This document shows positions 1-11,800 of a stretch of 64,000 bases of DNA, in pieces. The DNA comes from Gnetum montanum (Eukaryota; Streptophyta; Gnetopsida; Gnetales; Gnetaceae). The stretch is from contig MNCI01029978.1 in the NCBI GenBank assembly GCA_015680685.1, positions 329,694 to 393,693 of the forward strand. Direction: 5' to 3'. The number at the start of each line of letters is the position of its first letter. The stretch's first letter is position 1. Below the pieces are notes generated by a model that saw nothing but the letters and a program-made list of their open reading frames with translations, was not told the DNA's origin and ran no database searches. Both the position numbers and the translations under genes were made by a program.

Positions 1-1487
1 GTGACTGGGCATTTCTCAAACTAAGGAAGGACTCAAGGATTGAAAAGGGTGTGACTTCAAGGAAACTTGATGCATTTGTGTTGGCCGTTCTCTTGGGTGC
101 TTGGATGTTTTCTTCTTGAGTTTTCTTGCCTCTTCGATGTTACCCAATTATCGGGAAGCTGAGTCAATAAAAATAAGAAGTCTTTGCATGGTGTGGTTCT
201 CACGCATAAAAATACAGAACACAATAACAAAAAAAAAAGTGAGAATTCAAAGCACACCCCTTAGAAAAAATAATTATTTGGGCTACAAGCACTAGTTATG
301 GAACTAAAAACATGTCCTCTAACTAAGGCCCTTCTCCCTTCCCATTCTCTCCTTCTTTCTTTCATCGGAATGGTGATGGCTCTTGGAGATGACATTCTTG
401 TTACTTCAAGTGGATGAATTGGCCGAACGCATTGATGTGAAGTCACTGGATGTGGTTGGTTTGAGGCCAAATTTGGAATGAGATTTACTAAGTCACATTA
501 ATCATGAACTACACAAGGGGCTGTACACCACCTTGTTCTTGGGATTCCATTCAATTCTCTTCTCTCCATCCTTCTCTCCATTATTCACCTCATTGCGGTT
601 GTATCATTAGTGTATACTTTAGTTGACGCATTGTTTTCTTTTTGGTAAATTCTCACGGTTAAGACTTTAACTCTTGTTCCAAATGACATTCCTAGAGCCT
701 ACGGACTCTCTGAATGTGGGTTTGTCAAGGCATTAAGGGCATGAGCCTGCTTTGGGGAGGACCCACTGACATTCCTATTTGGTGCACCAGTTAATTTCTT
801 TTTCCTAACATTTTTGAAATTAATTTTATTTTGTTCATTTTCATCTTGACATCCACTTCATCGATGTCATAGTTGTCCTTTTTTATCTATCTTTCTTACT
901 CCTTTTTTTTCTCCATTCTAATGCTACCGGAGGTTTGCGATTAGTCATGGGGGTATGGGGCCCAACTTTTTTCGATTTTTTCCTAACCCCTACACCTTCG
1001 ATAGTCATCAATGTTATATCTCTAGATCCACAATTAGCCATACCAAAACCTAGCCAATGGACTTACACTGAAGTAAGGTATTAATTACATGATGATTCAT
1101 TTACCCTTGCTAATATAAGATTGTGTTGTGTGTGCAGATGGCGATCATGCAACAATGGAAGGGATCTGGAAGGAACACTTGAAATGGAGCAGTGCTGGAA
1201 GAAGCTATGCAAGGAGCAAGATTGATGATGCGGTTATAGATGGACAACGAAAGGTGCAATCTTGGCATTGGCAGCAGCGACACTTCTTTCTCTCTCTCTT
1301 TTTCTCAGTTGCCAAATGAGGCCTGATGTCAATGTAATAAGGTGTTCACCCTTGTTGTCATGAACACTAGTTTTTTGGTGTCTTGTAATGATGATCCGTT
1401 CACATGTCATCTCATTAGTTCCATTTTGAGTCAATAATCCCATACCTTCCCGATATTATTGTAAGGAACTCAAGGATGAGTTTTCAT
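1..1487 (+). mobile_element. 3' internal non-coding region of an Athila-like Ty3/gypsy element (partial)
   Basis: No open frame of note is present. The stretch is the inverse of 6949 to about 8450: matching phrases run in the same order on the opposite strand, for example the block around 40-75 matches the complement of the block around 8360-8400. It leads straight into a purine tract and an LTR, so I read it as the untranslated tail between pol and the 3' LTR of a plus-strand element whose pol lies outside the window. A second copy of the purine-tract motif TTAGTCATGGGGG sits at 941-953. The family assignment comes from the matching right-hand copy, which is joined to a gypsy pol. Confidence 0.6.
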
Positions 1488-1502
1488 TTAGTCATGGGGG
1501 TA
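1488..1502 (+). promoter_or_regulatory. Polypurine tract of LTR element
   Basis: TTAGTCATGGGGGTA lies directly against the TGATG start of the LTR at 1503. This is where plus-strand DNA synthesis of an LTR retrotransposon is primed. The same GGGGGTA-TGATG junction can be rebuilt on the minus strand at about 6127-6134, interrupted there by a solo LTR. Confidence 0.6.
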
Positions 1503-2342
1503 TGATGGGACATGATATCGCATGGGCCACGGTATCGCATACGTGATATCATGGCCGTCACGATATCGCATCCCTTGCAATATCGCGTATGCAATATCGC
1601 GATGCACTGTCATATCTATAAATAAGAGGCGGCTCTCCCTTGTTTCCTCATCTAGGCCTAGACCGTAGCGAAACTCTGGCAGTTTTTCCACTTCCAAGAT
1701 AGATTAATTTCCATGTGCCCGCAATAGGAACTCCAAAGTGAACAGATCTTTATTCGAGCAAACATTGTACCTGAACACAAGTTTGTGTACGGTAATAAAG
1801 ACGAGCTTCTTGGATAAACTTTGCAGTGCATGGAATAGGCTAATTAGGATTTTATTTATTTTTATTTATTATCTGTTATTTAAATGTTTTATTAGTCATT
1901 AAATCTTTCTCAACCCTTCTCTCCTAGTTAAGTGCCTCAGTACAACCACTTCGACCACGTGCATTACACGTGGTGATTCCAACAACAATTAGCGTTTGGT
2001 AACCATGGCTGCATTGGTTCAGGGTGTGTACAATAAGTGGGAATAGATGCTGATGCTAGGTTAATTTAGACTTAGGTAATTAGTTAAAGTTAGGAATTAC
2101 TCTCTTCATCCTTCAACTCAATAGCATAGAAGATAAAACACAAAAAGATATAAAAATCATATACCTCAGACTTACTTAACCATACACCGTGAAAAATATA
2201 GGTAAGTCTCGGAAGACAACGAATAATTAACCTTAAGTGTTCCATGAGGCGTGTAGGCACTTAATCTATGAAGTTCGACCGGATCGCACGTGTTACACTT
2301 GTATTTGTATGGTTGAGTGTAGGGGTACCTCGCCACTCATCA
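1503..2342 (+). mobile_element. Gypsy LTR, copy A (840 bp)
   Basis: The LTR begins TGATGG and ends CTCATCA, giving TGATG/CATCA inverted ends. It shares order and sequence with copies at 4786-5705 (inverted) and 6135-6948. A TATA box (TATAAATA) lies at about 1616. Upstream of it, 1510-1605 is packed with the palindrome GATATC/GCGATATCGC. It is preceded by a purine tract, so it is the 3' LTR of a plus-strand element. No matching 5-bp duplication is visible on the two sides (gggta against tagat), as expected when the other LTR is outside the window. Confidence 0.8.
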
Positions 2343-2961
2343 TAGATGATTATTGACTAAGTATACATAATAACAATATGACATTTAACACTAAGTGTAA
2401 TTAATGCTAGTCTCCTTGTGCTTGTAATAGATGATTTATGCATTATGTATTCTTTCTTGCACTAATGTTTATAGTATGAGATGCTTGTTGTCTGTACTAG
2501 ATACTAATGTATGCTTGTAGGTTAAAGTGTACTTCTCTAGTCCTTACTCATGATACTTTTTCTTAGTTAATTGGGAGGAAATGCCAAGGTTTCTCACTTA
2601 ACTATACTAACTCCTTTTATTTTCAAGTCATCAATGACTAGGAGGAGTTGAAGGATCATGATCTAAGCTTAGTGATGATGAATATGCTTTGATCTATTTC
2701 TTATTTGATATAGTAGTTTTTTGATACAATTACAATGATAATGCTTATTTTATGGATATATGTACTAAATAGATTATTTATTCCTTTTCCTTATTTAGAT
2801 GCTACGAAAGATGAAATAATGTTACAAGTTCGTATTAAAGCATAGCTTTATTCAGTTCTTGCTAGCTTGTGATTTGTGTTCTATGATGGTAGGTGACAAG
2901 CATGAATGTGGATGAGATAAGGATAGCTCCTGGATCTAGCATTGTAATTTTGAATCTTGAG
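2343..2961. other. Unassigned AT-rich spacer
   Basis: No open reading frame, RNA gene or recognisable element is seen. It separates the end of LTR A from the LTR that follows on the other strand. Confidence 0.4.
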
Positions 2962-3532
2962 TGTGACATTCTATCCCCAAATGTCATGGCAAACATCAAA
3001 TATACAATATATTAGACATTATGCATATAAAGAAAATATACCAATGTGAAATATAAGTGATATTTAGCATTATGTATAAAGAAAATAATAAAAAATTAAA
3101 AAAATAAAGAAAAGAATGCTTTATTGATATGGACAAGTGTATCTAGATCGTGCTCTAAGAGAGTGTTCCTTGGGGTTTTCTTCCTTTGGCATCTATCCCT
3201 TAGAGGCAATCCAACACTGCCACCACGATTAGGCCTATAACCTGGCCAGAAGGGATGGCCAATCCACTTCTTGTCCTGCTTCACCCAGCTCCCATTACTC
3301 ACCTCTCTAGGCTTTGCAACTTTATGCTAGCATGACCTCTAACCCTAGGTGTAAATGCCTTAAGTCAAACCCCCAAAGGTTACCTCAAGAAACATGTCTA
3401 TTATTACAACATGCCCTTTTGGGTCTTAATCACAACTACCCTTTCGGGTCTTGTTAAGATGATAATAACACTTGTTATGAAGAGACACCATCTTCATTAG
3501 GCAACAGCATCATTTGGAAATGGGGATGTGAT
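2962..3532 (-). mobile_element. LTR of a second family, copy G (about 570 bp)
   Basis: On the minus strand it starts next to a purine-rich tract (about 3533-3552, AAGGGGGAT) and runs to a TGTGACATTC end at 2962. It matches 15030-15602 along its length, where the start is the TGTAATGTCCCC typical of many plant gypsy LTRs. In both copies the sequence upstream on the minus strand is the same CCR4-like gene fragment. Copy G has lost the canonical TGTAATG start, so its exact edge is uncertain. Confidence 0.6.
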
Positions 3533-3970
3533 AATCTATCCCCCTTACATTTCGTTCATCCTTGAATGAATCCATGTTCTCTATCTTCTTCTAGATCTAA
3601 TGCTTTCTTTCATGATCCTGTGCTCCAATAATTTGATTTCTCCTTTGATCTTGAAGTTGTTTCTTGCTTATTCTACAAAGAAGATATATGTGAGAAGGAT
3701 TACATGGAAAATTAAATATTACTTTCTTGATACTTACTTCATTTTTCAAAATAATGATAAGAAGTGAATTAAAGATCTACCAACTACCAATCACTAGTTC
3801 TAACCAGGGTCACACAATGTGCAACTCATATTTGGTTATCCAAGTGAAGGCAGGGCAAATTCTTTATTCCAAACTTGTATTTCCTTAGATATTTTATTAC
3901 TCTAATTGAAATATAAATTGAACAATGAATATAATAATAATATCATCAAATAAAAGTAAAAGTGACCCAC
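3533..3970 (-). mobile_element. Internal 3' region and purine tract next to LTR G
   Basis: Non-coding sequence between the CCR4-like fragment and LTR G. It is collinear with 15603-16021 in the second copy. The purine tract just upstream of the LTR on the minus strand, following an ATGAACGAAA-like stretch, resembles the pol-to-LTR junction of plant gypsy elements. Confidence 0.5.
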
Positions 3971-4785
3971 TTATTCATCTTGATCAACCTTATGAACTAA
4001 TGGGAGTAACTGTAATTCTACCGTAAGTGGTATATGATTAGATGGTCTTGTTCGTGATGGCAAAGCTTGATCTTGATTCTTCTCAACTTCTTCTTTAGAA
4101 ATAAACTCTAGTAACTTGATAACTTGAAAGAATCAAGTATCATACCAAACATAATCCAAAGTCTCAACGAAGAATGTTGTTGACCCATCTTCATTAATCG
4201 TTGTAAAGTAATTTGTAAACTATGGTTCTTGATGAGTGCTATCCATCAACATCATTTGTTCCTGAATTCTAGAATCTGATTTATCTACTAAAGATTCAAA
4301 GTAAGCAGAATATGCACTGGCTAATGGAGTGGCATGCTAAATTGATGGAAACATCTTTTTCAAATCAGGTTCATCGTCCAAAGATTCCTTTACAGATCCA
4401 TATTTTAGAAATTGATAAACATTACTTTCAACTTTGGCATTGAAGTCTCCACAAAGAATAAATGGAACTGGATCAGTATCATTTAGGAATAACTTCTTCT
4501 TCAAACTTTCTTCTATTTTCTTAATCAACTATGCTCCTTAACAAAGTCTAACATCTAAACATGTTGGTTTGGCAATTAAATGTGTGTTAACCACACATAC
4601 ACATCTTCCTAATAGATGAACTTTTAGAATCACTGCTAGGGCTATGTGATTTTTTCGAAATATTAACTGTTCTTTCTTTCCCATTGCTTGAAGTTCTGGA
4701 ATTTCAAAAATCATATTTTCTAAACTCCATTCCAATCTTTGTACCAATTCAAACTTGGCTTCTTTATAAAAGATTACACAACCAT
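3971..4785 (-). pseudogene. CCR4-type deadenylase (EEP nuclease) gene fragment, copy 1
   Basis: The minus strand encodes, in order, the landmarks of plant CCR4-homologue nucleases. These are a GCVIFY strand at 4768-4785, VNTHL near 4580, LCGDFN at 4439-4450, TLDYVWY near 4141-4165 and a SNHIPL-type segment near 4040-4060. The C-terminus stops at 3971-3973. CCR4 proteins are Mg-dependent 3'-5' poly(A) exonucleases in which GDFN, TLDY and the D/N-H motif form the active site. Several in-frame stops occur, including one after MFPSI (4336) and ones near 4215 and 4130. The canonical SDH is SNH here. Only the C-terminal part of the nuclease domain is present. A solo LTR (4786-5705) interrupts it and a few bases of exon continue at 5706-5725. 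LINE endonucleases share GDFN, but GCVIFY and TLDYVWY point to CCR4. It is a decayed, non-functional fragment. Confidence 0.75.
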
Positions 4786-5705
4786 TGATGACTGGCAAGG
4801 TACCCCTACACTCAACCATACGAAACAAGCGTAGCACGAGCGATCCGATCGAACTCCGCAGACTAAATGCCTAAACGCCCCATGGAACACTTGGGGTTAA
4901 TCATTCATTGTCTTCCCAGACTTACTTGTTGTTGTCACGGTGTATGGTTAAGTAAGTCCGAGGTATATGATTTTTTTTGGTCTTTTCTAGTTTTTCTCCT
5001 ATGCTATGAGGGTGAAGGGTTGAGAGAGCTAACTAACTCTAACTAAGGACTAAGTCTAAATTAACTAGTGTCAGCATCCGTTTCCACTTACCGTACACAC
5101 CATGAACTATGCAACTATGGCTACCAAACGCTAATCGTTACTGGGATCACCACATGTAATGCAAGTGCTCAAAGTCATCGTACTGAGGCACTTAACTAGC
5201 CTAAATGTGATGAGCAGTCGATTCCTTGACTAGCCGTACACATTCATAGATGCTCGTAATCAAGTCGTACTCATCTCGTACTCTAGGAGTTGAGGGTAAG
5301 AGAGAGTAATCGCGATGAGTAGCCGATTCCTTGATTAGCCGTACACATTCATCAATGCTCGTAATCAAGTCATTCTCATGCCACGCTAATGCAGGTAAGA
5401 AATAACATGTAATAAACCTATTCCATGTACTACAAGGTTTATCCATAAAGCTTGTCTGTATTGCCGTACACAACTTGCGTTCAGGTACAAAGCTGCTCGA
5501 ATAAAGATCCGTTCACTTGGGGACTCCTACTACGGGCACATGGAAAATATTCTATCTCTAGAGTGATCAAACTGCCAGAGTTTCCCTACTTTAAGCCTAT
5601 GATGAGAAATGAGGGGAGTGCCGCCTCTTATTTATAGATTTGGCGACGGACCGCGATATCGCGATGGCCGCGATATCGCAGTGCATGTGATATCGCGTCT
5701 CATCA
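4786..5705 (-). mobile_element. Solo gypsy LTR, copy B (920 bp)
   Basis: Same family as copies A and C, inverted. It reads TGATGAGAC to CAGTCATCA on the minus strand. It is flanked by a perfect 5-bp target duplication, ACCAT at 4781-4785 and 5706-5710. A TATA box lies at about 5628-5636 (minus) with GATATCGC palindromes upstream at 5645-5700. Perfect flanking repeats with no internal region mean insertion followed by LTR-LTR recombination. It landed inside the CCR4-like fragment. Confidence 0.9.
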
Positions 5706-5710
5706 ACCAT

Positions 5711-5760
5711 CCATGTTCTAATTTCTACAATATGTTAATTTGTATAGCTCAAAAGAAGAA
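5711..5760 (-). pseudogene. Continuation of CCR4-like fragment beyond solo LTR B
   Basis: Removing LTR B and one ACCAT copy rejoins the reading frame at MDGCVIFY. Immediately upstream on the minus strand is a TTAG that could be a splice acceptor, so the rest may be intron. The sequence then passes into a partial LTR. The exact junction is not resolved. Confidence 0.4.
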
Positions 5761-6127
5761 CTTCCACAACTAGAAATTAATTACTTAGTGCATTAAAAGA
5801 ACCATTAATCTATTCTTAGTGCTACAAGGATTATCAAAGAGTTCATTTTTATTCCTGTCACACTATTGTGCTTAGGTACATCAATGTTCAAATAAAAAAA
5901 TATACACACTTAGACTCCTTCTATAGGCACTTAGAAAATATTCTAACTCTTGAGAGAATAAACTACAAGAGCTTCACTAATTTAACTAAAAAGCTAACAA
6001 AAACTCATGCCAAATCAGGAACCTAGGCACTATATTTATAGGCCAGTGTATACCCCTCGATGTTGGATACCCGACATTGCTTCTAGACTACTTGACATCA
6101 AAGTAGATGAAAAAACATGTTTCATCA
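5761..6127 (-). mobile_element. Truncated gypsy LTR, copy D
   Basis: On the minus strand it starts TGATGAAAC beside GGGGGTA, has a TATA box (CTATAAATATAG) near 6040, and then follows the R/U5 order of the LTR at 36195-37047, for example the AGTTAGAATATTTTCTAAGT block. It breaks off after about 370 bp, where CCR4-like sequence begins. It would be the 3' LTR of the minus-strand pol at 8.9-11.9 kb. Confidence 0.6.
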
Positions 6128-6134
6128 TACCCCC

Positions 6135-6948
6135 TGATGGGACACGATATCACATGGGCCGCGATATCACGTCTTCCCCTGCGATATCACGTATGCGATA
6201 TCGCAGTGTGCCGTCAAATCTATAAATAAGAGCCGACTCTCCCTTGTTTCTAATTCTAGGCCTAGACCATAGCAAAACTCTAGTAGTTTTACCTCTCCAA
6301 AGATAGAATAATTTCCATGTGCCCGTAGTAGGAGCTCCAAAGTGAACAGATCTTTATTCGAGCAAATATTGTACCTGAACACAAGTTTTTGTACAGAAAT
6401 AAAGACGAACTTCTTGGATAAACCCTGCAATGCATGGATTAGGCTAATTAGGAATTTATTTATTATTATTTATCATTCATCATTTAAATGCTTTATTAGT
6501 TATTAAATCTCTCTCAACCCTTCTCCTGTAGTTAAGTGCATTCAGTACGATCGCTTCAAGCATGTGCGTTACGCTTGGTGATCCCAGCAACGACTAGTGT
6601 TTGGTAACCAAGGTTGCATTGGTTCAGGGTGTGAACAATAAGTGGGAACAGATGCTGATGCTAGGTTAATTAAGGCTTAGTTAGTTAGTTAAAGTTAGTT
6701 AATTAGTCTCTTCACCCTTCACCTCTTAGCATAGGAGATAAAACATAAAAGACTATAAAAATCACATACCGCAAACTTACTTAACCATACAATCGTGACA
6801 AATACAAGTAAGTCTAGGAAGACAACGAATGATTAACCTTAAGTATTCCATAAGGCATGTAGGCACTTAGTTTGTGGAGTTCGACCAGATCGCGCGTGCT
6901 ACGCTCGTATTCGTATGGTTGAGTGTAGGGGTACCTCGCCATTCATCA
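6135..6948 (+). mobile_element. Solo gypsy LTR, copy C (814 bp)
   Basis: Starts TGATGGGAC and ends ATTCATCA. It is flanked on both sides by CCCCC (6130-6134 and 6949-6953), a 5-bp target duplication. A TATA box lies at about 6222, with GATATC palindromes at 6145-6205 just upstream. The target was the C-run complementary to the purine tract of LTR D, so it split another element's PPT from its LTR. Confidence 0.85.
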
Positions 6949-8893
6949 CCCCCACAATTGAATGAAAACTCGTGCTTGAGTGAATAAGAGAAGGAACAAG
7001 TTCTTACAAAATATTGGGAAGGTATGAGATTATTGACTTGAATAGATCGACTTTGAGTGCCCAAGTGTACAAAGATACAACTTTTTACAAAATTTGATGT
7101 TCATGATAAGAGAAGGAAACACCTTGGATAACACTGACATCCAACACCTCTTAGTAGCTAAAGAATAAGGGAGAAGATCCAGTGATCATGAATGATCCTC
7201 GTCATGTGGTACTACTGCATCATCTTTGGTGAAGATAGTCCCGCTTGTAGTACATGCTTCCCACTATAATCACAACAGAATCATGAATTAATATACAATG
7301 TGTAACACATAGCTGGTAAATGCCTTGTCTCATCGATGGTTACACTTCGCTAAGTTGTGATTATGGTATATTGTTTTCTTTAGTAGTGTTAGTGGGAAGG
7401 CTAACAAATAGAGTAAAATAGATAAGCGGTCCATTAAATTTGAAAAAAATTCAACACAAGGGAAATATTTAAAGAGGGTGTAAGAATTCACAATAATAAA
7501 AATGAAAGCTCACTAAAAAATGTTGTGAATATGTGCACAATTGGATGTGATTGATGGGGTAAGCAAAAGAATTCGATTGTAAGATTGTCTAAGGGTAAAG
7601 AACTTAACTAACCCAACCAAAAGATATGTAAGTGGGTCCTCCTTAAAGCAAGCATAGGCCTTTTATGCCCTTTCATAACTTCAAACCAAAGAGTTTGTGG
7701 ACCCCATGGATGATTAATAGTTATAGAAGGTTAAGTACAAGAACCTGGAAGAAACTACCTAAGAATTTTGACACATCAAAGTAGGACATCAGACCAGAAC
7801 ATGAAACCAATAGTGAGGTAAGACATGGTAAGCATAGATAGATATACGAGAGAGTGACATGGAGTTCTTAATTAAGGTCACATGAAGCCCCTTGTGGATT
7901 TTATGGTTAAATGACTTGATAGGATCCATCATTAGTCCAAACCAAAACCAACCATGTTTAGTGACTTCACATCACCATTCTAAAACCAATCCATCCCCTT
8001 GAGACACAAGAGTGCTTCCACAAAACAACCACCATTCCTTATTAGAGAAGAAAAGAGAAGTAGGAAGTGAGGAAGGACCTTAGAGAAAACCTTTAGGCAT
8101 GGGTAACATGTCTTTCTAGTGCCATAACTAGTGCATGTAGCTCATTTATTATGTCTAAGGGGTGTGCTTTGAATTCCCATTGCTTTTTTAAGATGGTAAT
8201 CATATCATGCAAAGACGTATGCATTTTTTTCTCTAATAAGAACCACACCATGTAAAGACTTATTCAACTTCCTTTTATTGGTAGACACAGAACAGTAAGA
8301 AGTCCATGAAAACACACATGCACCCAAGCAAATAGAAAGGCACAAAGAATATCAAATCTCCTTGAAGTCATACCCTATTCAAACCTTTGAATCCTTTTCA
8401 AATCCAGAAACTACCAAAGTCACAAATTTGTTGAAGTTTCATTAATGAAAAAGAAACTTGCACATTTCCAAATCAAGGAAAACCATAGAGTTTGTGGATG
8501 GGTGGATGTTGTGGACTAACTGCCTGTTACATGAAAAAGAACCATGTCCTAATCATTATTAACAAAATTCAAAGCTAGAATCCAAACACCAATAATCAAA
8601 TAACAAAATAGTACATACCACCATCAAGCAACGAATTACCATTGTGCCTGGCACTTATTTAAAAAAAAGTTAGAAAATCACACCAAAATAAAATAAAATA
8701 AAATAAAATATAAAAGAAAGTGTAAAATATTTAAGAAATAGAAAATGTACTAATGATGGTGTCAAAAAAATTAGAAAAGATTAATAACATGAACACAAGA
8801 AGATGCAAAACAAAGAATGTGTAAAACTAAAAGTTGTAAAAAAAAGATGAAAAGTTGAGGAATCGCTTATATGGTTAGCATAGGTGGCCATCT
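6949..8893 (-). mobile_element. 3' internal non-coding region of minus-strand Athila-like element
   Basis: Collinear inverse of 1-1487 over most of its length. It connects the end of the pol at about 8.9 kb to the purine tract at 6949. No convincing env-like frame is seen. It contains the plant-wide pattern of short phrases duplicated in the left arm but with many substitutions and indels, so it is an old copy. Confidence 0.6.
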
Positions 8894-8899
8894 CCCCCA

Positions 8900-11800
8900 T
8901 GACTAAGTTGAAAGGAGGAGATTCGAAATATGGAGCGTGGTTGCCCATCTGATCAGGCGTTTGTTGAATTAGCTAGATTATGCTCATGGAAAGGTTTGAT
9001 TTGTTGTATGTTGACCAACTGTTTCTTTTCTGGGCTCTCAAGTTTGTAGATCATCATGGCCCTAGAAGAAAAAGCTTCATAAATGATGTAAGGTCCTTTC
9101 CACAACATTTGGAACTTAGTTCATTGAGGTACATGTGTGGGGTTCTAGTAGAGAATCTTATCTCCTAGTTGAAATTTAACTTTTTTAATTTTAAGGTCAT
9201 GGCACTTTTTGTTGTAGGCCTTATGCAACTCATTAGATGATAGGGCCACCAATCAATTTTTGTCTAGCAAGTTAAGATTCATTAGTCTTTCTTTCTATGC
9301 TAGACTCAAGTTAAGATTGAGGTCACAGGTTGTTGAAAGTTTATGGAGCTTAGATTGAATAGGGAAGTGCTGGTAATTTCCCATACACAAGCTCATAGGG
9401 AGAATAGCCTATAGGAAGTTTCCATGTTGAGCGGTAGGTCCAAAGGGCATCATTGAGTTTTATGCTCCAATTTTTTCTATATTTGCTAATAGTTCTTGTT
9501 AGACCCCTTGTGATTTGCCTATTGGTAACCTCAACTTAACCATTAGCTTGGGGGTGGTAGGGTGTTATGAGTTTATATTCAACCCCCAAGCATTGCATGA
9601 GCTTCCGAAAAGTAGTGCCTGTAAAGTAAGTTCCATTATCAGAAATTAATGCATGTAGCATATCAAACTTATTTACAACATTTTGTTGTACAAACTAAGT
9701 AGTAGTAGAAGATGTACAGTCAATGACAACTGCTACTTCTACCCATTTTGTACAATAGTTAATAGCAACTATGATGTACACCTTTTCATTTGACATAGGC
9801 ATGATGGGACCCATGAAGTCAATGCCCTAGATGTCAAATGGTTCTAGTGGTTGAATCCATTATTGAGGTTCCTCCATTTAAGTAGGCATTCCACCATCTC
9901 ATTGGCATCATTCACAAGAGTGGACGTAATGGTGAGCATCCCTAAATATTCTTGGCCAATAGTACCCTACCATTAGGATTTTAATGGTCATGCATCTCCT
10001 AGTATAGTGTCCTCCATAAGAACCTTCATAAGCATCTTGAAGAATGCATAGTTGATTAACATCAAGGACATACCAATGAACCGAGCCATCGATGCACACC
10101 TTGTAGAGGTGTCCATTGATCTTCATGAAGTGTTTTACTTGGTGAAGAAACTACTATTTCTTATGGTGGTCCAACCCTTGTGGCATCTCTTCAATGAGAA
10201 GATAGGTGAGAATGCCACCATATCATTTAGGCTCATTGGACAATTTTTCAGTTATACCCTAGCAAAGATGAGTTCATTAGGAAACATATCAGATAGTGGG
10301 TTTTCTTCCTCTTTGTTGTCCCATCACAACTAAGACAAGTGATCAGCGACCACATTTTCAATGCCCTTTCGATCTACCATCATTAAATCAAATTCTTGCA
10401 AGATCACCAACCATCATATGACATGGCAGCTTACCATTAGCTTATTCATTAGGAAGTAGATGGCATTGTGATCTATGTGCACAAACACTTTGTATTCAAG
10501 CATGTAATGCCTAAAATTTTCTAGAGAAAACACCACTACCATCAATTCTTTTTTTGTGGTGGTGTAGTTCAATTGTGCATCCACAATGCTTCAGCTAGCA
10601 CAATGGATGTAATATGGACATTTCTTATCATCTATCTACATAAGCACAGCTCCCAAGGCATAATTTGATGCATCCGTCATGACGTGAAATGGTCTAGACT
10701 AGTTAGGTGCTTATAGGATTGGAGTTTCTACAAGTTTCTCTCTTAACTATTGGAATGCTTTTTCACATTCTACTGTCTATACAAAGGAAGCATATTTCTT
10801 TGTTAGCTCCACCAATGGTTTTGTAATCTTGAAGAAATTCTCTATGAATTGCTAGTAGTAGCTAGTATATCCAAGGAATGATTAAACATCCTTGACAATT
10901 TTTGATTGGTAAGTTATTCCTTGGATGACCCTTATTTTCTTATGGTTTATCTCAATTCTTGCTTGTGATATCCTGTGCCCCAATACAATGTCCTCCTAGA
11001 CCATTAAATGACTCTTTTGCTAATTGAGCTGCAATTTGGTTTCAACACATCATTTTAGCACTTGCTCAAGGTAGTCTAAGGCTTGCTCAAATGTAGCTCC
11101 ATAAGCAAAGAAGTCATCCATGAATATTTCCATACCACTTCTAATTTGATGTTGAAAAATGCTCAAAACCAAGTGTTGGAATGTAGTAGGAGAATTACAC
11201 AAACCAAAAGGCATATTACGATATGCAAAAGTCCCCTAGGAACTTGTGAATGTTGTTTTGGCTTGGTTCTCTGGTGCAATTTGAATTTGGTTATAGCCAC
11301 TATAACCATCTAGAAAACTATAGCAGTAATGCCCACATATTATGTCCAACACCTAAATAACAAATGGCAACAAAAAATGGTCTTTGAATGTTGCCATATT
11401 CAACATTTGAAAACAGATGTAGACCTACCACTTGCCACCTTTCTTTGGCATAATCATGAGTGGACTAACCCACTCACTATCTACAATGGGATAAATGAAC
11501 CTTACCTTAAGGAGTTGTTTGATTCCCTCTTTGACGATCAACTTCAGTTTGGGGTTTAATCACCTTTATGGCTGTCTCTTTGGCTTCATGGCCAGATTAG
11601 TGTATATGTGATTTTGGCATATCCTAGGATCAATCCCTGAGTTCAGGATATGACCAAGCAACTACTGACCATTTTTCAACTACATTCAACAACATCTTTT
11701 TCTAGTCTAGATCAAGATTTGCATTGATTATGACTAGCCTCCATTTTTTAAAAACACATATTCCATTTTGGTTGGTAGCATTTTTAGTTCAAGGGGCTCT

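Noticed and set aside
3971-4785. LINE endonuclease instead of CCR4-like nuclease
   Set aside because: GDFN alone would fit both, but GCVIFY, VNTH, TLDYVWY and SNHIPL with their spacing follow the CCR4 group. The window's actual LINE endonuclease at 14.0-14.7 kb looks different.
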